Assembly: GCA_945870185.1 (NCBI GenBank)
Contig: CAMBRK010000037.1
Coordinates: forward strand, 1 to 40,456
DNA from: Aureispira sp. CCB-QB1
GTDB taxonomy: Bacteria > Bacteroidota > Bacteroidia > Chitinophagales > Saprospiraceae
Length of the DNA stretch: 40,456 bases
Direction: 5' to 3'
Part shown: piece after piece, positions 24,306 to 33,480 of the stretch
Layout of the letters: each line of letters starts with the position of its first letter
How positions within the stretch are numbered: position 1 is the first letter of the stretch
The notes under the pieces: generated by a model
Told to the model about the DNA's origin: nothing
The model's database searches: none
The model's input: the letters and a program-made list of their open reading frames with translations, nothing else
Position numbers and translations under genes: made by a program

Positions 24306-24800
24306 ATGCATACCAATAATTATAAAACAGATATTGATGTAAGCGGTATAGGAACTTGGCTGGCTTCAGAATTAGAAGCAACCGATATTAGAATATTAGA
24401 AGATAAAGGTGTAAATAAAAAAATTTCCTTTAACAATAAATCCTATGATGTTTATTTAAAAAATGTCGATATTCAGAATAAAACAGCTTTAATCAATGTT
24501 GATGGATTTGATTATAACGTTAAAATGAAAGAACCTTTAGACCATTTAATTAATGATATGGGTTTCCTTAAGGCTAGTAAACATTCCGTTAAAGAAATCA
24601 AATCTCCAATGCCGGGACTGGTAGTCAATATTTTTGTGGCTGAAGGTCAGATAGTCGCAGAAGGCGATAAGTTGCTCAGTTTGGAAGCCATGAAAATGGA
24701 GAATATACTCAAGTCTCCAGGAGAAGGTACGATTAAATGTATAAAAGTAGAGAAAGGAAATTCAGTGGATAAAAATCAAATTTTGGTCATTTTTGAATGA
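24306..24800 (+). CDS. Biotin carboxyl carrier protein of an acyl-CoA carboxylase or decarboxylase
   Basis: The C-terminal 70 residues of this 164-residue protein form a biotinyl domain: 'IKSPMPGLVVNIFV', then 'LLSLEAMKMENIL', with Lys130 as the expected biotinylation site, and 'GTIKCIKVEKGNSVDKNQILVIFE'. The N-terminal part ('YDVYLKNVDIQNKTALINVDGFDYNVKM') matches the small domain preceding the biotinyl domain in propionyl-/acetyl-CoA carboxylase carrier subunits of Bacteroidota. It moves carboxyl groups between a biotin carboxylase and a carboxyltransferase, neither of which is encoded nearby. It ends 3 bases before the convergent cyclase gene. Confidence 0.9.
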   Translation: MHTNNYKTDIDVSGIGTWLASELEATDIRILEDKGVNKKISFNNKSYDVYLKNVDIQNKTALINVDGFDYNVKMKEPLDHLINDMGFLKASKHSVKEIKSPMPGLVVNIFVAEGQIVAEGDKLLSLEAMKMENILKSPGEGTIKCIKVEKGNSVDKNQILVIFE

Positions 24801-24803
24801 TAT

Positions 24804-25562
24804 TTATTCCTTTTTAAGTTCAAAAAGTACTACTTTACTAGGGCTGGCATCGCTCATAATAGATGCTATCTGGATATTGCATAAATATAGTCCATCTTTC
24901 ACTTCATTAGGTACATAAACCATTTCAGTTACAGTCATGTAAGGATCTATCTCGTCGGGTACACCCCAAAATGCTTTGTGGGCTGATAATGCACCGCCAT
25001 CTACTTCGCGATCTAAAGATGGTAAATCGGTAATCAGATGAGAGATGTTTTTATCTCTAATACACCTTACTGCTTCTGAATCAAAGTAGGGCGGATTGGT
25101 ACCTGAGTAATCCAAACTAAGTTTACTGTCATCATTTGGAAGGGTTCTGATGATCACAGCGGTTATATTTTCTTTGTTTTGAATTGCACCTTGAATCATT
25201 TCTTTGGTGATGACTAGATCACCATTTTTTAATGTTTCGGGCGTAACACTGATGACCAAGGAAACAAAATGAAACTCCCTTAAACATTCATGAATTGTAA
25301 ATGGTGCCAAAGTGATGTGGCCTACACATTCCGTATGAGTACCATTTCCATGTGGATTTATAAAATGATTTTTGAAATTGACTGGTGATCCACTTTCTGT
25401 ACTTCCTATAAAATTTCTAGCCACTACAGGTTCTATAATGTAGTCAGGCGCGTAAAAGCATTTGGGTCCAGAACTACCAGAAATGAGTGGGATAGAGATA
25501 TCAAAAGGTTTCCTGAGATCCGCACTATATGGTTTAGTTCCGATTTCTAGAGTTATCTTCAT
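24804..25562 (-). CDS. Cyclase family / KynB-like metal-dependent hydrolase
   Basis: The 252-residue protein carries the cyclase/arylformamidase signature: 'FDISIPL' near the N-terminus and 'NPHGNGTHTECVGHI' (about residues 70-84), a form of the metal-binding HxGTHxDxPxH motif with Glu in place of Asp and Gly where Pro is usual. It also has 'ITDLPSLDREVDGG' and 'AHKAFWG', which are typical of the family's C-terminal half. Members are divalent-metal hydrolases acting on N-formylkynurenine or other cyclic or amide substrates. It begins directly after the NAD kinase stop codon with no gap, making a TetR-nadK-cyclase unit. The substrate cannot be assigned from sequence. Confidence 0.85.
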   Translation of the reverse strand: MKITLEIGTKPYSADLRKPFDISIPLISGSSGPKCFYAPDYIIEPVVARNFIGSTESGSPVNFKNHFINPHGNGTHTECVGHITLAPFTIHECLREFHFVSLVISVTPETLKNGDLVITKEMIQGAIQNKENITAVIIRTLPNDDSKLSLDYSGTNPPYFDSEAVRCIRDKNISHLITDLPSLDREVDGGALSAHKAFWGVPDEIDPYMTVTEMVYVPNEVKDGLYLCNIQIASIMSDASPSKVVLFELKKE

Positions 25563-26450
25563 TTAATTTCTTTTGTCTATGCCCCAATGGAGCTTTTCAC
25601 TCAAGGTTTTCATGAAATGATGACCTTTAAGTTGTATGAATTTAATATTGAATTCTCCTTTGATAATATCGATATGATGTTCAGAAGTTACAGTTTCGTA
25701 TCTGGAGTCCAGAGTACACATGAAACTGTCTGTACGGCCTTCTACTTTAAGGCTTATCTTTTTAATGTCAGGAATTACGATAGGTCTTACATTCAGATTA
25801 TGAGGTGCTACTGGAGTAATTACAAAATTTTGACTGTTGGGAAATATGATAGGTCCACCACAACTTAAAGAATAACCAGTGGATCCTGTAGGAGTACTGA
25901 TAATAATACCATCAGCCCAGTAAGAATTAAGCAAAATATCATCTACATAGGTATGTATAGTGATCATGGATGAAGTATCCCTCTTGTTTAAAGTGAAGTC
26001 ATTAAGCGCGTATGGATAATCTCCGAATAAGGGAATATTACAATTTAAGCGTAAAATAGCTCTTTCGGTGATCGTATATTCTCCTTTAAATATTTGGTTG
26101 ATAGCTTTTGCTATAATTCTTTTCTCCACACTAGCTAAAAATCCAAGTCTACCCAGATTGATACCTAAAATAGGAATCGGCAACCCTTTCAGCAAGTTGA
26201 TAACTCTTAAGATAGTACCATCTCCACCAAGTGTGATCGTAATGTCTGGATTTATTTCGGCAATGGATTTATAAGTGTCAAGTGATTTTAGATTATATGC
26301 ATTATTTGAAATTTTTTTTACTAATTTTAGAAGAGGGCCATAAATATATACTTCAGCATTATGATCTGAAAGTGACTGAAGTAGTGTTTGAACATAGGAG
26401 AATTCTACTTCATCTTTTATTTTATGCCCGTATATAAAGATCTTTTTCAT
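25563..26450 (-). CDS. nadK: NAD kinase
   Basis: The 295-residue protein contains the NAD kinase motifs in order: 'TLGGDGTILR' (GGDGT at about 75-79, ATP/NAD binding), 'GINLGRLGFLA', 'ALNDFTLNK' (about 148-156), and 'STPTGSTGYSLSCGGPI' (about 185-201). It phosphorylates NAD to NADP in the cytoplasm and is the sole route to NADP in most bacteria. Its ATG overlaps the TetR stop by 4 bases (ATGA), and its stop abuts the cyclase start, so all three are translationally linked. Being behind a TetR regulator is unusual for such a housekeeping gene. Confidence 0.96.
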   Translation of the reverse strand: MKKIFIYGHKIKDEVEFSYVQTLLQSLSDHNAEVYIYGPLLKLVKKISNNAYNLKSLDTYKSIAEINPDITITLGGDGTILRVINLLKGLPIPILGINLGRLGFLASVEKRIIAKAINQIFKGEYTITERAILRLNCNIPLFGDYPYALNDFTLNKRDTSSMITIHTYVDDILLNSYWADGIIISTPTGSTGYSLSCGGPIIFPNSQNFVITPVAPHNLNVRPIVIPDIKKISLKVEGRTDSFMCTLDSRYETVTSEHHIDIIKGEFNIKFIQLKGHHFMKTLSEKLHWGIDKRN

Positions 26451-27121
26451 GACATGGTTTTAGAAGTAAACATATTTTTTGCAACTTGAAGGTTTAGTGC
26501 CTTTAAGTCATTTAGGCTTACTTTAAACAATGGAGTCGCATTTTTACCTGAGGCACTGATGACTTTTACATATCCCACTACTGCTGTCCAGCCATGAAGC
26601 GTACTAAGCATAGGGTCAATCGTACTATGGATGCTTCCATCTTTTCGCCCTCTTTCTATTTCTTTTACGGTGAGTTTAAAAGGTAGATTTTGTAAATCCT
26701 GGATTTTAACATAGTATATACTTTCCTTTACGGCTTCTGTAAGTCGGGCTTCGTCTGTGCCATCAGATGTAGATCTAACCATTGCAAAATACTCTAGTAA
26801 TGCTTCGGAGTAAAGATAGTTTTTTTCGCAAAAAGACATGAATCCTTCGAGAATAGCCAGCACAGAATCCAAACCAGATTTTTCTTTATTTTTATCTATG
26901 ACTTCATAATATTTTTCAATAAGAAGTTGTAAGGCTCTATGGGTAACTGCGAGATATAAATTCTCTTTAGATTGAAAATAAGTATATAAGGTTACTTTGG
27001 TTATACCCGCTTTTTTGGCAATATCATCCATTTTGGCATTCTTAAATCCTACGTCACCAAATGTTTTTTCCGCAGCGTCAATAATAACGGCCTCCTTTTT
27101 GACTTTTTTATTGTCGTTCAT
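26447..27121 (-). CDS. TetR/AcrR family transcriptional regulator
   Basis: The N-terminal region (about 10-57) is a TetR helix-turn-helix: 'IIDAAEKTFGDVGFKNAKMDDIAKKAGITKVTLYTYFQSKENLY'. The remaining about 165 residues form the variable helical ligand-binding domain. The protein is 224 residues, normal for the family. TAGATTTG on the minus strand (27179-27172) fits a -7 box with no clear -33. It heads the TetR-nadK-cyclase unit and is divergent from the penicillin-binding protein gene across 200 bp, so it may control one or both sides. The ligand is not predictable. Confidence 0.92.
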   Translation of the reverse strand: MNDNKKVKKEAVIIDAAEKTFGDVGFKNAKMDDIAKKAGITKVTLYTYFQSKENLYLAVTHRALQLLIEKYYEVIDKNKEKSGLDSVLAILEGFMSFCEKNYLYSEALLEYFAMVRSTSDGTDEARLTEAVKESIYYVKIQDLQNLPFKLTVKEIERGRKDGSIHSTIDPMLSTLHGWTAVVGYVKVISASGKNATPLFKVSLNDLKALNLQVAKNMFTSKTMS

Positions 27122-27260
27122 ATTTTTTTATTAGTGCAAATGAAGCACATGTTGATACCCTATAAAACGCACAAATCTAATATTTTTTTTGTACTTAAAG
27201 TTCTACTTATATTTATTTTGATGTAAAGAGGACAGGAACTTAAGGTGGATCAATTAATTT

Positions 27261-27293
27261 TTTGATCTATTAAGGTAATTTTTAATATATTTG
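27261..27293 (+). promoter_or_regulatory. Bacteroidota-type promoter for the penicillin-binding protein gene
   Basis: TTTG at 27261-27264, 21 nt, then TATATTTG at 27286-27293, both full matches. Transcription would begin near 27299, about 22 nt before the ATG at 27322. Confidence 0.65.
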
Positions 27294-27321
27294 CATCGTT
27301 ATATAAGAGTAACTTTTCAAC

Positions 27322-29805
27322 ATGTCAAAGCAAACAGTATCAAATACATCTAGCAAATGGAGCGGCAGGTATTTTAAAGCTATTGTTTATCTCATAGGTG
27401 CGCTAGTCTTTTTTTTAGCATGTCTTTTTTTGTATATATCCAAGGCACTACTTCCAGATACAGAGGAGCTCGAAAATCCGAAATATGAGATAGCATCCCA
27501 AATCATATCTTCTGACAGTGAAGTGTATGGCAAAATATTTAAATACAATAGAGAATGGCTGAATTACGATCAAATCAATCCTGTTATCGTAAATGCGTTG
27601 ATAGCTACAGAAGACGAAAGGTTTTTTAATCATATGGGTATAGATGCAAGAGGTACAGCAAGAGCTATATTTTTTTTAGGCAAAAAGGGTGGAGCTAGTA
27701 CGATTACACAGCAGTTGGCCAAGCTTTTTTTTACGCAAAGATCGTCTTCTTTCCCCAAACGGGTATGGCAAAAATTAAAGGAATGGGTCATCGCTATAGA
27801 GTTTGAAAAGAGATATACCAAAGAAGAACTTTTGGCTATGTATCTCAATAAAAGTGATTTTTTATACGATGCTGTGGGTATAGGTGCGGCTGCAAAAACT
27901 TACTTTGGCAAAGATCAGAAAGATCTTAAAGTAGAGGAAGCAGCGGTACTGATCGGAATGCTCAAAAACCCCAGAATTTATAATCCCAAAATCTATCCAC
28001 AAAATAGCCACAACAGGAGATCAGTTGTCATGAAACAAATGGTAAAAAATGGCTTTTTGTCAGAAGAAGAATATCTCAATAAAAGAGTAAAATCAATTAA
28101 TACCGACCAATTTAGACGAGAAGTTCATTATGAAGGTATAGCCCCATATTTCAGGTCAGAACTGACAAAATGGTTAAAAGATATCTTGGACGATGATCAG
28201 TATAGAAAGCCTGATGGCAGTAAGTATAATTTGTACACGGATGGTCTAAAAATCTATACTACCATAGATACTAGGATACAAAAATATGCTGAAAAAGCGA
28301 TGTATGAGCACATGTCTGCCTTGCAAAGCAAATACTTCGAAGTGTGGAAAGGGCAGGACTTTGTAACCTACAAAGCAGATAAAGCAAAAATAGACATCAG
28401 AAAAAAACAAATCATTCAGATGATGAAGGATTCTGATAGGTACAAGCTGATCAGAACCAGATATATGACCAAAGTATTTAGTGATATTGTTACTAACCTA
28501 GATAATACTTCACTTTCTGATAATGATATTTTCAGAATGTTTGAAGAAGATAAAAATCCAGGTCACATCGCAAAACAAGTCAAAAGTAAAGCATTATCTC
28601 AGTCTGATGCTGACAAATGTTTTGCTGTGTTGGAAAGCGAATATTGGCCTGAGCTCAAGTCTCAATGGAACAAAATGCAAAAGGCTGTCAATAAATCCTT
28701 TAACACAAAAGTCAAGATGCGAGTATTTGCATATAATGATATCGGAGAAAAAGTAGTGGAAATGACACCTATGGACTCTATAAAATATCATCTCCAGCAT
28801 ATGCAAATCGGGTCTGTGGCTGTAGACCCAAAATCGGGTAATATTTTGGCATGGGTAGGAGGTATCAATCATAAGTATTTTCAGTACGACCATGTAAATT
28901 CCAATAGGCAGGTAGGCTCTACATTTAAGCCGTTTATTTATGGTACTGCAATCATAGAAAATGCTATGTCGCCATGTTTCAAAGTCAAAGATGAGAAGCA
29001 ATGTATCGTGGCCAATGATCCGAATTTTAACCTAGCATCTACTTGGTGCCCATCCAACTCTGATAGCAAGTTTTCAGGCCAGGAACTTACATTAAGGCAA
29101 GCACTTAAGGATTCAAAAAATTCAGTTTCTGTATTTTTGATGAAGGAAATAGGCAATGTGCAGAGTGTCAAAAATTTGGTGGGTAACCTAGGTATCGATA
29201 AGAAAAAAATTCCGGATTTCCCTTCCATTTGCCTAGGTACGCCAGAATTGTCAGCTATGGATATGGCCAATGCATATACCGCATTTGCTAATGAGGGAGT
29301 CGTCACTAAGCCTATTTTTGTCACTAGAATCGAAGATAAAAACGGTAAAGTCATTTACACATCCGTACCAGAACAAAAAAGAGCCATCAATCCAGCTTAC
29401 AATCATGTCCTGGTCAATATGTTGCAATATGTAGCAGATCCTATCAAAGGTAAACTCAAAAGTGAAGTAGGTGGCAAAACCGGAACCACAAATGATTATA
29501 AAGATGGCTGGTTTGTGGGATTTACGCCCGATTTAGTGGTTTCTACATGGGTAGGTGGAGATCAGGAGTTTATTAGATTTAACAGATTGAGTGATGGTCA
29601 GGGAGCCGTGATGGCTAGGCCCTTTTTTGTAAATCTGATGACCAAACTGGAAGCTGACAATCGATTGCCCTATGGTAAAAACTCTGTTTTTATGAAACCT
29701 GAGGAAGAGTTGATAGAGATCGATTGCAGCAAATATGAAGTGCAAAGCCCATCATCAGAAGAAGGTGGCGCTACCAAAGCCGATGATTTTGATGAAGAAT
29801 TCTGA
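27322..29805 (+). CDS. Class A penicillin-binding protein (PBP1A-type transglycosylase/transpeptidase)
   Basis: The 827-residue protein has one N-terminal membrane anchor (about 20-40). A glycosyltransferase family 51 domain follows ('LIATEDERFFNHMGID' with catalytic Glu97, 'GASTITQQLAKLFF', 'RYTKEELLAMYLNKSDFLYDAVGIGAAAKTYFGK'). Next comes a longer variable region (about 250-500), then a transpeptidase domain with Ser533 in 'GSTFKPF', 'SKN' at about 598-600, and 'KTGTT' at about 719-723. It polymerises lipid II and cross-links peptidoglycan. The C-terminal tail is short and acidic ('EEGGATKADDFDEEF'). A PLP decarboxylase gene follows after 36 bases. Confidence 0.95.
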   Translation: MSKQTVSNTSSKWSGRYFKAIVYLIGALVFFLACLFLYISKALLPDTEELENPKYEIASQIISSDSEVYGKIFKYNREWLNYDQINPVIVNALIATEDERFFNHMGIDARGTARAIFFLGKKGGASTITQQLAKLFFTQRSSSFPKRVWQKLKEWVIAIEFEKRYTKEELLAMYLNKSDFLYDAVGIGAAAKTYFGKDQKDLKVEEAAVLIGMLKNPRIYNPKIYPQNSHNRRSVVMKQMVKNGFLSEEEYLNKRVKSINTDQFRREVHYEGIAPYFRSELTKWLKDILDDDQYRKPDGSKYNLYTDGLKIYTTIDTRIQKYAEKAMYEHMSALQSKYFEVWKGQDFVTYKADKAKIDIRKKQIIQMMKDSDRYKLIRTRYMTKVFSDIVTNLDNTSLSDNDIFRMFEEDKNPGHIAKQVKSKALSQSDADKCFAVLESEYWPELKSQWNKMQKAVNKSFNTKVKMRVFAYNDIGEKVVEMTPMDSIKYHLQHMQIGSVAVDPKSGNILAWVGGINHKYFQYDHVNSNRQVGSTFKPFIYGTAIIENAMSPCFKVKDEKQCIVANDPNFNLASTWCPSNSDSKFSGQELTLRQALKDSKNSVSVFLMKEIGNVQSVKNLVGNLGIDKKKIPDFPSICLGTPELSAMDMANAYTAFANEGVVTKPIFVTRIEDKNGKVIYTSVPEQKRAINPAYNHVLVNMLQYVADPIKGKLKSEVGGKTGTTNDYKDGWFVGFTPDLVVSTWVGGDQEFIRFNRLSDGQGAVMARPFFVNLMTKLEADNRLPYGKNSVFMKPEEELIEIDCSKYEVQSPSSEEGGATKADDFDEEF

Positions 29806-29841
29806 TTAGGCTTTTCATTACCTCAGCAAACAACATATAGC

Positions 29842-31287
29842 ATGAACAATCAAACCTTAGATCCCGATGACTGGGAATCCGTAAGGAAGACAGCACACCA
29901 TATGATGGATGATGTGATCGATTATCTCAAAGATATCCGGGAACAGCCTGTTTGGAAACACTTTCCTGACGACTCTAAAGCTGTATTAAAGGCATCATTG
30001 CCAAAAGAGGAAAAGCCCCTGCAAGAAGTATATAAAATATTTGAAGAGCATATTTTTCCCTATACTAAAGGAAACATTCACCCGAGATTTTGGGCTTGGG
30101 TCCAAGGCACGGGCACGATCACAGGCGTCTTGGCGGATATGTTGGCTTCCACTATGAATCCCAATGTCACCATAGGCGAACAAAGTGCTGTCTATGTAGA
30201 TGCTCAGGTCATCAATTGGTGCAAGGAAATGATGGGTTTTCCTGCAGCCGCATCAGGGATGTTGGTCAGTGGTGCATCATTAGCCAACACTACAGCATTG
30301 ACTGTGGCTCGCAATGCAAAATTAGCACATGTACGCCAAAAAGGTCTGCATAATTTTACCGCCATACCTACCATATATGCCAGTAAAGAGACACACAGTT
30401 GTGTGGTCAAAGCGGTAGAAGTTACAGGCATAGGCTCAGAAAATCTAAGAAAAATAGATGTTGACAGTGATTACAGAATAAAGATAGATCAACTTACCGA
30501 AGCTATAGAACTCGATCTTGCTCAGGGATATTTGCCTTATTGTGTAGTAGCCAATGTAGGTACGGTAAATACAGGATCCATAGATGATCTAGAAGCGATC
30601 TATCACGTCTGCCAAAAGTATAATTTATGGTTTCATATCGACGGTGCTTTTGGAGCCCTTTCAAAATTAGTTCCTGAATATCAAGCTAGACTAAAATATC
30701 TGGAGCTAGCCGATAGTGTAGCTTTTGACCTGCACAAATGGATGTATATGCCATACGAAGTAGCTTGTGTTTTGATCAGAAATCGGGATATACACCGAGA
30801 GTCTTTTTATATTCAGCCATCATACCTCTTAAATCATGAGCGCGGACTGGCCGCGGGACCCGATAGTCTCAATCATTTTGGAATAGAGCTTTCTCGGGGT
30901 TTTAAAGCGCTCAAAGTATGGATGAGTATCATGGAAAATGGTATCCAAAAATACGCTGACCAAATAGAAAAGAACATACATCAAGCCAGGTATTTGGCAC
31001 AAAAAATTGAAGCCAATATTTCATTAGAATTGATGGCCCCAGTCCCGTTAAATATAGTATGTTTTAGATATGTCAGGGCTGGATTGGCAGATCATGATTT
31101 GGATCTCATCAATAAAGAAATCGTCATGACACTGCAGGAAAATGGCATCGCATCACCATCATCTACGATATTGAATGGTAAATATGCCATCAGAGTAGCT
31201 ATAACCAACCACCGAAGTATTCAGGAAGATTTTGATATATTGGTGGATGCTGTGTTGGAGATTGGTAAGGAAAAATTAAAAAATTAG
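29842..31287 (+). CDS. Group II pyridoxal-phosphate-dependent decarboxylase (aromatic amino acid decarboxylase-like)
   Basis: The 481-residue protein follows the group II decarboxylase pattern: 'HPRFWAWVQGTGTITGVLADMLA' near residue 80, 'GMLVSGASLANTTAL', 'YASKETHSCVVKAVEVTGIG', 'ANVGTVNTGSIDDL', 'WFHIDGAFGA' (the PLP-binding Asp), and 'VAFDLHKWMYMPY' with Lys299 as the expected Schiff-base lysine. Relatives decarboxylate tryptophan, tyrosine/DOPA, histidine or glutamate; the start with 'VRKTAHHMMDDVIDYL' points to the aromatic branch, though the substrate is uncertain. It is cytoplasmic and is probably transcribed with the penicillin-binding protein gene upstream. Confidence 0.9.
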   Translation: MNNQTLDPDDWESVRKTAHHMMDDVIDYLKDIREQPVWKHFPDDSKAVLKASLPKEEKPLQEVYKIFEEHIFPYTKGNIHPRFWAWVQGTGTITGVLADMLASTMNPNVTIGEQSAVYVDAQVINWCKEMMGFPAAASGMLVSGASLANTTALTVARNAKLAHVRQKGLHNFTAIPTIYASKETHSCVVKAVEVTGIGSENLRKIDVDSDYRIKIDQLTEAIELDLAQGYLPYCVVANVGTVNTGSIDDLEAIYHVCQKYNLWFHIDGAFGALSKLVPEYQARLKYLELADSVAFDLHKWMYMPYEVACVLIRNRDIHRESFYIQPSYLLNHERGLAAGPDSLNHFGIELSRGFKALKVWMSIMENGIQKYADQIEKNIHQARYLAQKIEANISLELMAPVPLNIVCFRYVRAGLADHDLDLINKEIVMTLQENGIASPSSTILNGKYAIRVAITNHRSIQEDFDILVDAVLEIGKEKLKN

Positions 31288-31320
31288 TAATTCGTCATTA
31301 ACAGATTAGTCATTTCATCA

Positions 31321-32877
31321 TCATCCCGCCCATCCTTCTCTATCTAAGCTCCTATATTGAATAGCTTCTGCCAAATGTTCTATTTTGATATCGGGACTTC
31401 CTGCTAGATCTGCACCTGTTCTAGCTACTTTGAGAATTCTATCGTAGGCGCGCGCAGAGAGTTGAAGTCTAGTCATTGCAGTTTTTAGGAGATTGGCACC
31501 GGCAGGAGTGAGCTCACAAACATCTCTGACCATTCTGCTAGGCATTTGTGCATTGCAGAAGATCCCTTTTTGTTCTTTGAAGCGTTCATTTTGGATTTCT
31601 CTGGCTCTGATGACGCGCTCCACGATTTTTTCGCTTGTTTCTGCTGTGTATTCGTGATTTGATAATTCATCATACGAAACGGGCGTCACTTCTACATGTA
31701 AGTCTATCCTGTCTAGTAGCGGACCAGAGATTTTGGTCAGGTATTTTTTGACTACTCCAGGCCCGCAAACACATTCTTTTTCTGGATGGTTGTAAAATCC
31801 GCAAGGACATGGGTTCATAGATGCGATCAGCATAAAGCTAGCCGGATAATCTACCGAAATTTTCGCTCTGGAGATGGTCACTTTGCGCTCTTCCATAGGT
31901 TGTCGCATGACCTCCAGTACTTGGCGTTTAAATTCGGGCAGCTCATCTAGAAATAATACCCCATTATTTGCCAATGAGATTTCACCAGGATTGGGATTGG
32001 AGCCACCACCTACCAAGGCAACATCACTGATCGTATGATGTGGCGCTCTAAAAGGTCGTTCCGTCACCAGCGAAGAGTCCGCACCCAAAATACCAGCTAC
32101 CGAATGAATTTTGGTCGTCTCCAGCGCTTCGTACAGATTGAGTGGCGGCAAAATCGTAGGCAGTCTTCTGGCCAGCATGGTTTTTCCAGCACCAGGTGGC
32201 CCAATAAGTATGACATTATGACCGCCTGCGGCAGCTAGTTCGAGTGCACGTTTTATATTTTCCTGACCTTTGACATCACTAAAATTGACAGCATATTGAT
32301 TGCTAGTATCTGCAAATACTTCTCTGGTGTCATAGACTAAAGGTTTTAATACGAGATCTCCGTTGATAAAGTTTACAGCTTCTTTTAGGTTTTCTATACC
32401 ATATACATCTATGCCATTGACGATGGCGGCTTCTCGGGCGTTGGCTTTGGGTAGTATCATACCTTTGTAGCCTTCTTTAAGGGCTTGTATGGCTATAGGC
32501 AGCGCGCCTTTGATGGGCCTGAGCTCACCATCGAGTGCTACTTCGCCCATGAAGATATATTTATCTAGATTTTTTACTTCTATTTGGTCCGTAGCGGCTA
32601 GTATGCCCATAGCTATAGGTAGATCATAAGACGAACCTTCTTTACGGATATCAGCAGGTGCCAGATTGATCACTAGTTTGACTCTGGGTACGTTGAGACC
32701 AATGTTTTTTATAGCAGCTTCTATTCTTTGCCATCCTTCTTTGACAGCATTGTCAGGTAGGCCCACCAAGAAATAACCTTGCTTGCCAGCCGCTACAGTT
32801 CCACCGGCATTGACTTCTACAGTGATGGTCTGAGCTTCTACTCCATGTACTGCACTGGCATAAGTTTTTGCTAGCAT
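31321..32877 (-). CDS. comM: YifB/ComM family Mg-chelatase-like AAA+ ATPase
   Basis: I choose the ATG at 32877 (518 residues) because family members begin 'MLAKTYASAVHGVEA'; the longer frame to 32934 adds residues not found in the family and would start above the likely promoter. The N-terminal ChlI/Lon-like domain spans about 1-180 ('NLAPADIRKEGSSYDLPIA'). The AAA+ core has Walker A 'GPPGAGKT' (226-233) and Walker B 'VLFLDE' (307-312). A Cys-rich 'NPCPCGFYNHPEKECVCG' loop and a C-terminal Mg-chelatase domain follow. ComM is a hexameric helicase that drives branch migration during natural transformation. It converges with the decarboxylase gene. Confidence 0.95.
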   Translation of the reverse strand: MLAKTYASAVHGVEAQTITVEVNAGGTVAAGKQGYFLVGLPDNAVKEGWQRIEAAIKNIGLNVPRVKLVINLAPADIRKEGSSYDLPIAMGILAATDQIEVKNLDKYIFMGEVALDGELRPIKGALPIAIQALKEGYKGMILPKANAREAAIVNGIDVYGIENLKEAVNFINGDLVLKPLVYDTREVFADTSNQYAVNFSDVKGQENIKRALELAAAGGHNVILIGPPGAGKTMLARRLPTILPPLNLYEALETTKIHSVAGILGADSSLVTERPFRAPHHTISDVALVGGGSNPNPGEISLANNGVLFLDELPEFKRQVLEVMRQPMEERKVTISRAKISVDYPASFMLIASMNPCPCGFYNHPEKECVCGPGVVKKYLTKISGPLLDRIDLHVEVTPVSYDELSNHEYTAETSEKIVERVIRAREIQNERFKEQKGIFCNAQMPSRMVRDVCELTPAGANLLKTAMTRLQLSARAYDRILKVARTGADLAGSPDIKIEHLAEAIQYRSLDREGWAG

Positions 32878-32901
32878 TTTTAATTGTTTTTTTAAAGATG
32901 G

Positions 32902-32934
32902 TAAAGGTAAAAATGATTTTGAATTATTGGACAA
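32902..32934 (-). promoter_or_regulatory. Candidate promoter for comM
   Basis: On the minus strand TTG (32934-32932) is followed after 22 nt by TACCTTTA (32909-32902), one mismatch to TAnnTTTG. It lies about 25 nt upstream of the ATG at 32877 and supports that start. Confidence 0.4.
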
Positions 32935-33019
32935 GAATAGTTTAAGAATTTGTAATAAAGCTAGGTAAAGTTGACTTTTTTGAGCTTCTTTTTATTTGTT
33001 CTAACTTAAATGTCAGTAT

Positions 33020-33480
33020 AAATCACTGATTTTCTTTTTAATATAAAAAATATTTCTAAATATAAGCAATAAAATGATCACCGTATCCCAAAATAAATAT
33101 ATCTTGTGATGGAATTATAAGAAGCAGAAAGAATCAGAGTGCGGGATTAAAGTCTATAGTCAGGAGGTATTTATGTGATTTGGTTTTATTATCGTGATGA
33201 TATGTTGGTATATATCATTTTACGGATAATAAATGGATAGGAAGAATGTTATTTGTGTAGATATACAAGACAAAAAAGTAACATCATAAAAAAAGGCCTG
33301 CTATCCATGCAGGGGCTGCATACTCAAAGTATCGTAGCGGATACGATGCAAAAGTACAGGTTTTTAGATTATGATGCGCTTTTATTATTATTTTTTTGAT
33401 CACTTGCCGATGGATGTCGGATGTGATTAACCATTGTAGTGGTGAGTATTTAATTTTATTTAAACAAAAATTTTTTAATG
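33020..33480 (+). repeat. Cassette-array intergenic repeat, copy 1 (partial)
   Basis: This block shares long segments with 36085-36547 and 39120-39583. Shared marks in order are: AATCACTGA or AATCATTGA, TATCCCAAAA, GAATTATAAGAAG, AAAGTCTATAGTC, CAAGACAAAAAAG, the predicted small RNA, and the CGATGCAAAAGTACAGG promoter box. It is the most diverged copy, lacks the T9SS-tail part on its left (comM lies there), and its last 60 bp before the lipoprotein gene differ. Apart from the small RNA I see no gene in it. Confidence 0.85.
33288..33344 (-). ncRNA. Predicted minus-strand small RNA, copy 1
   Basis: On the minus strand a perfect -7 box TACTTTTG (33356-33349) precedes a hairpin GTATC-N6-GATAC (33344-33329). 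A second hairpin CCTGC-N7-GCAGG (33313-33297), two C and seven T then follow, which is a terminator-like end at 33288. The predicted RNA is about 57 nt. All three copies keep both stems exactly while the first loop changes. No canonical -33 box is visible. Expression is not shown. Confidence 0.45.

Noticed and set aside
32878-32934. N-terminal extension of comM
   Set aside because: The family starts at 'MLAKTYASAVHG', and the candidate -7 box at 32909-32902 lies inside the extension.
32935-33477. Region checked for tRNA or a riboswitch before cassette 1
   Set aside because: No cloverleaf or known aptamer pattern was recognised. The structured part is better explained as the minus-strand element repeated in the other cassettes.
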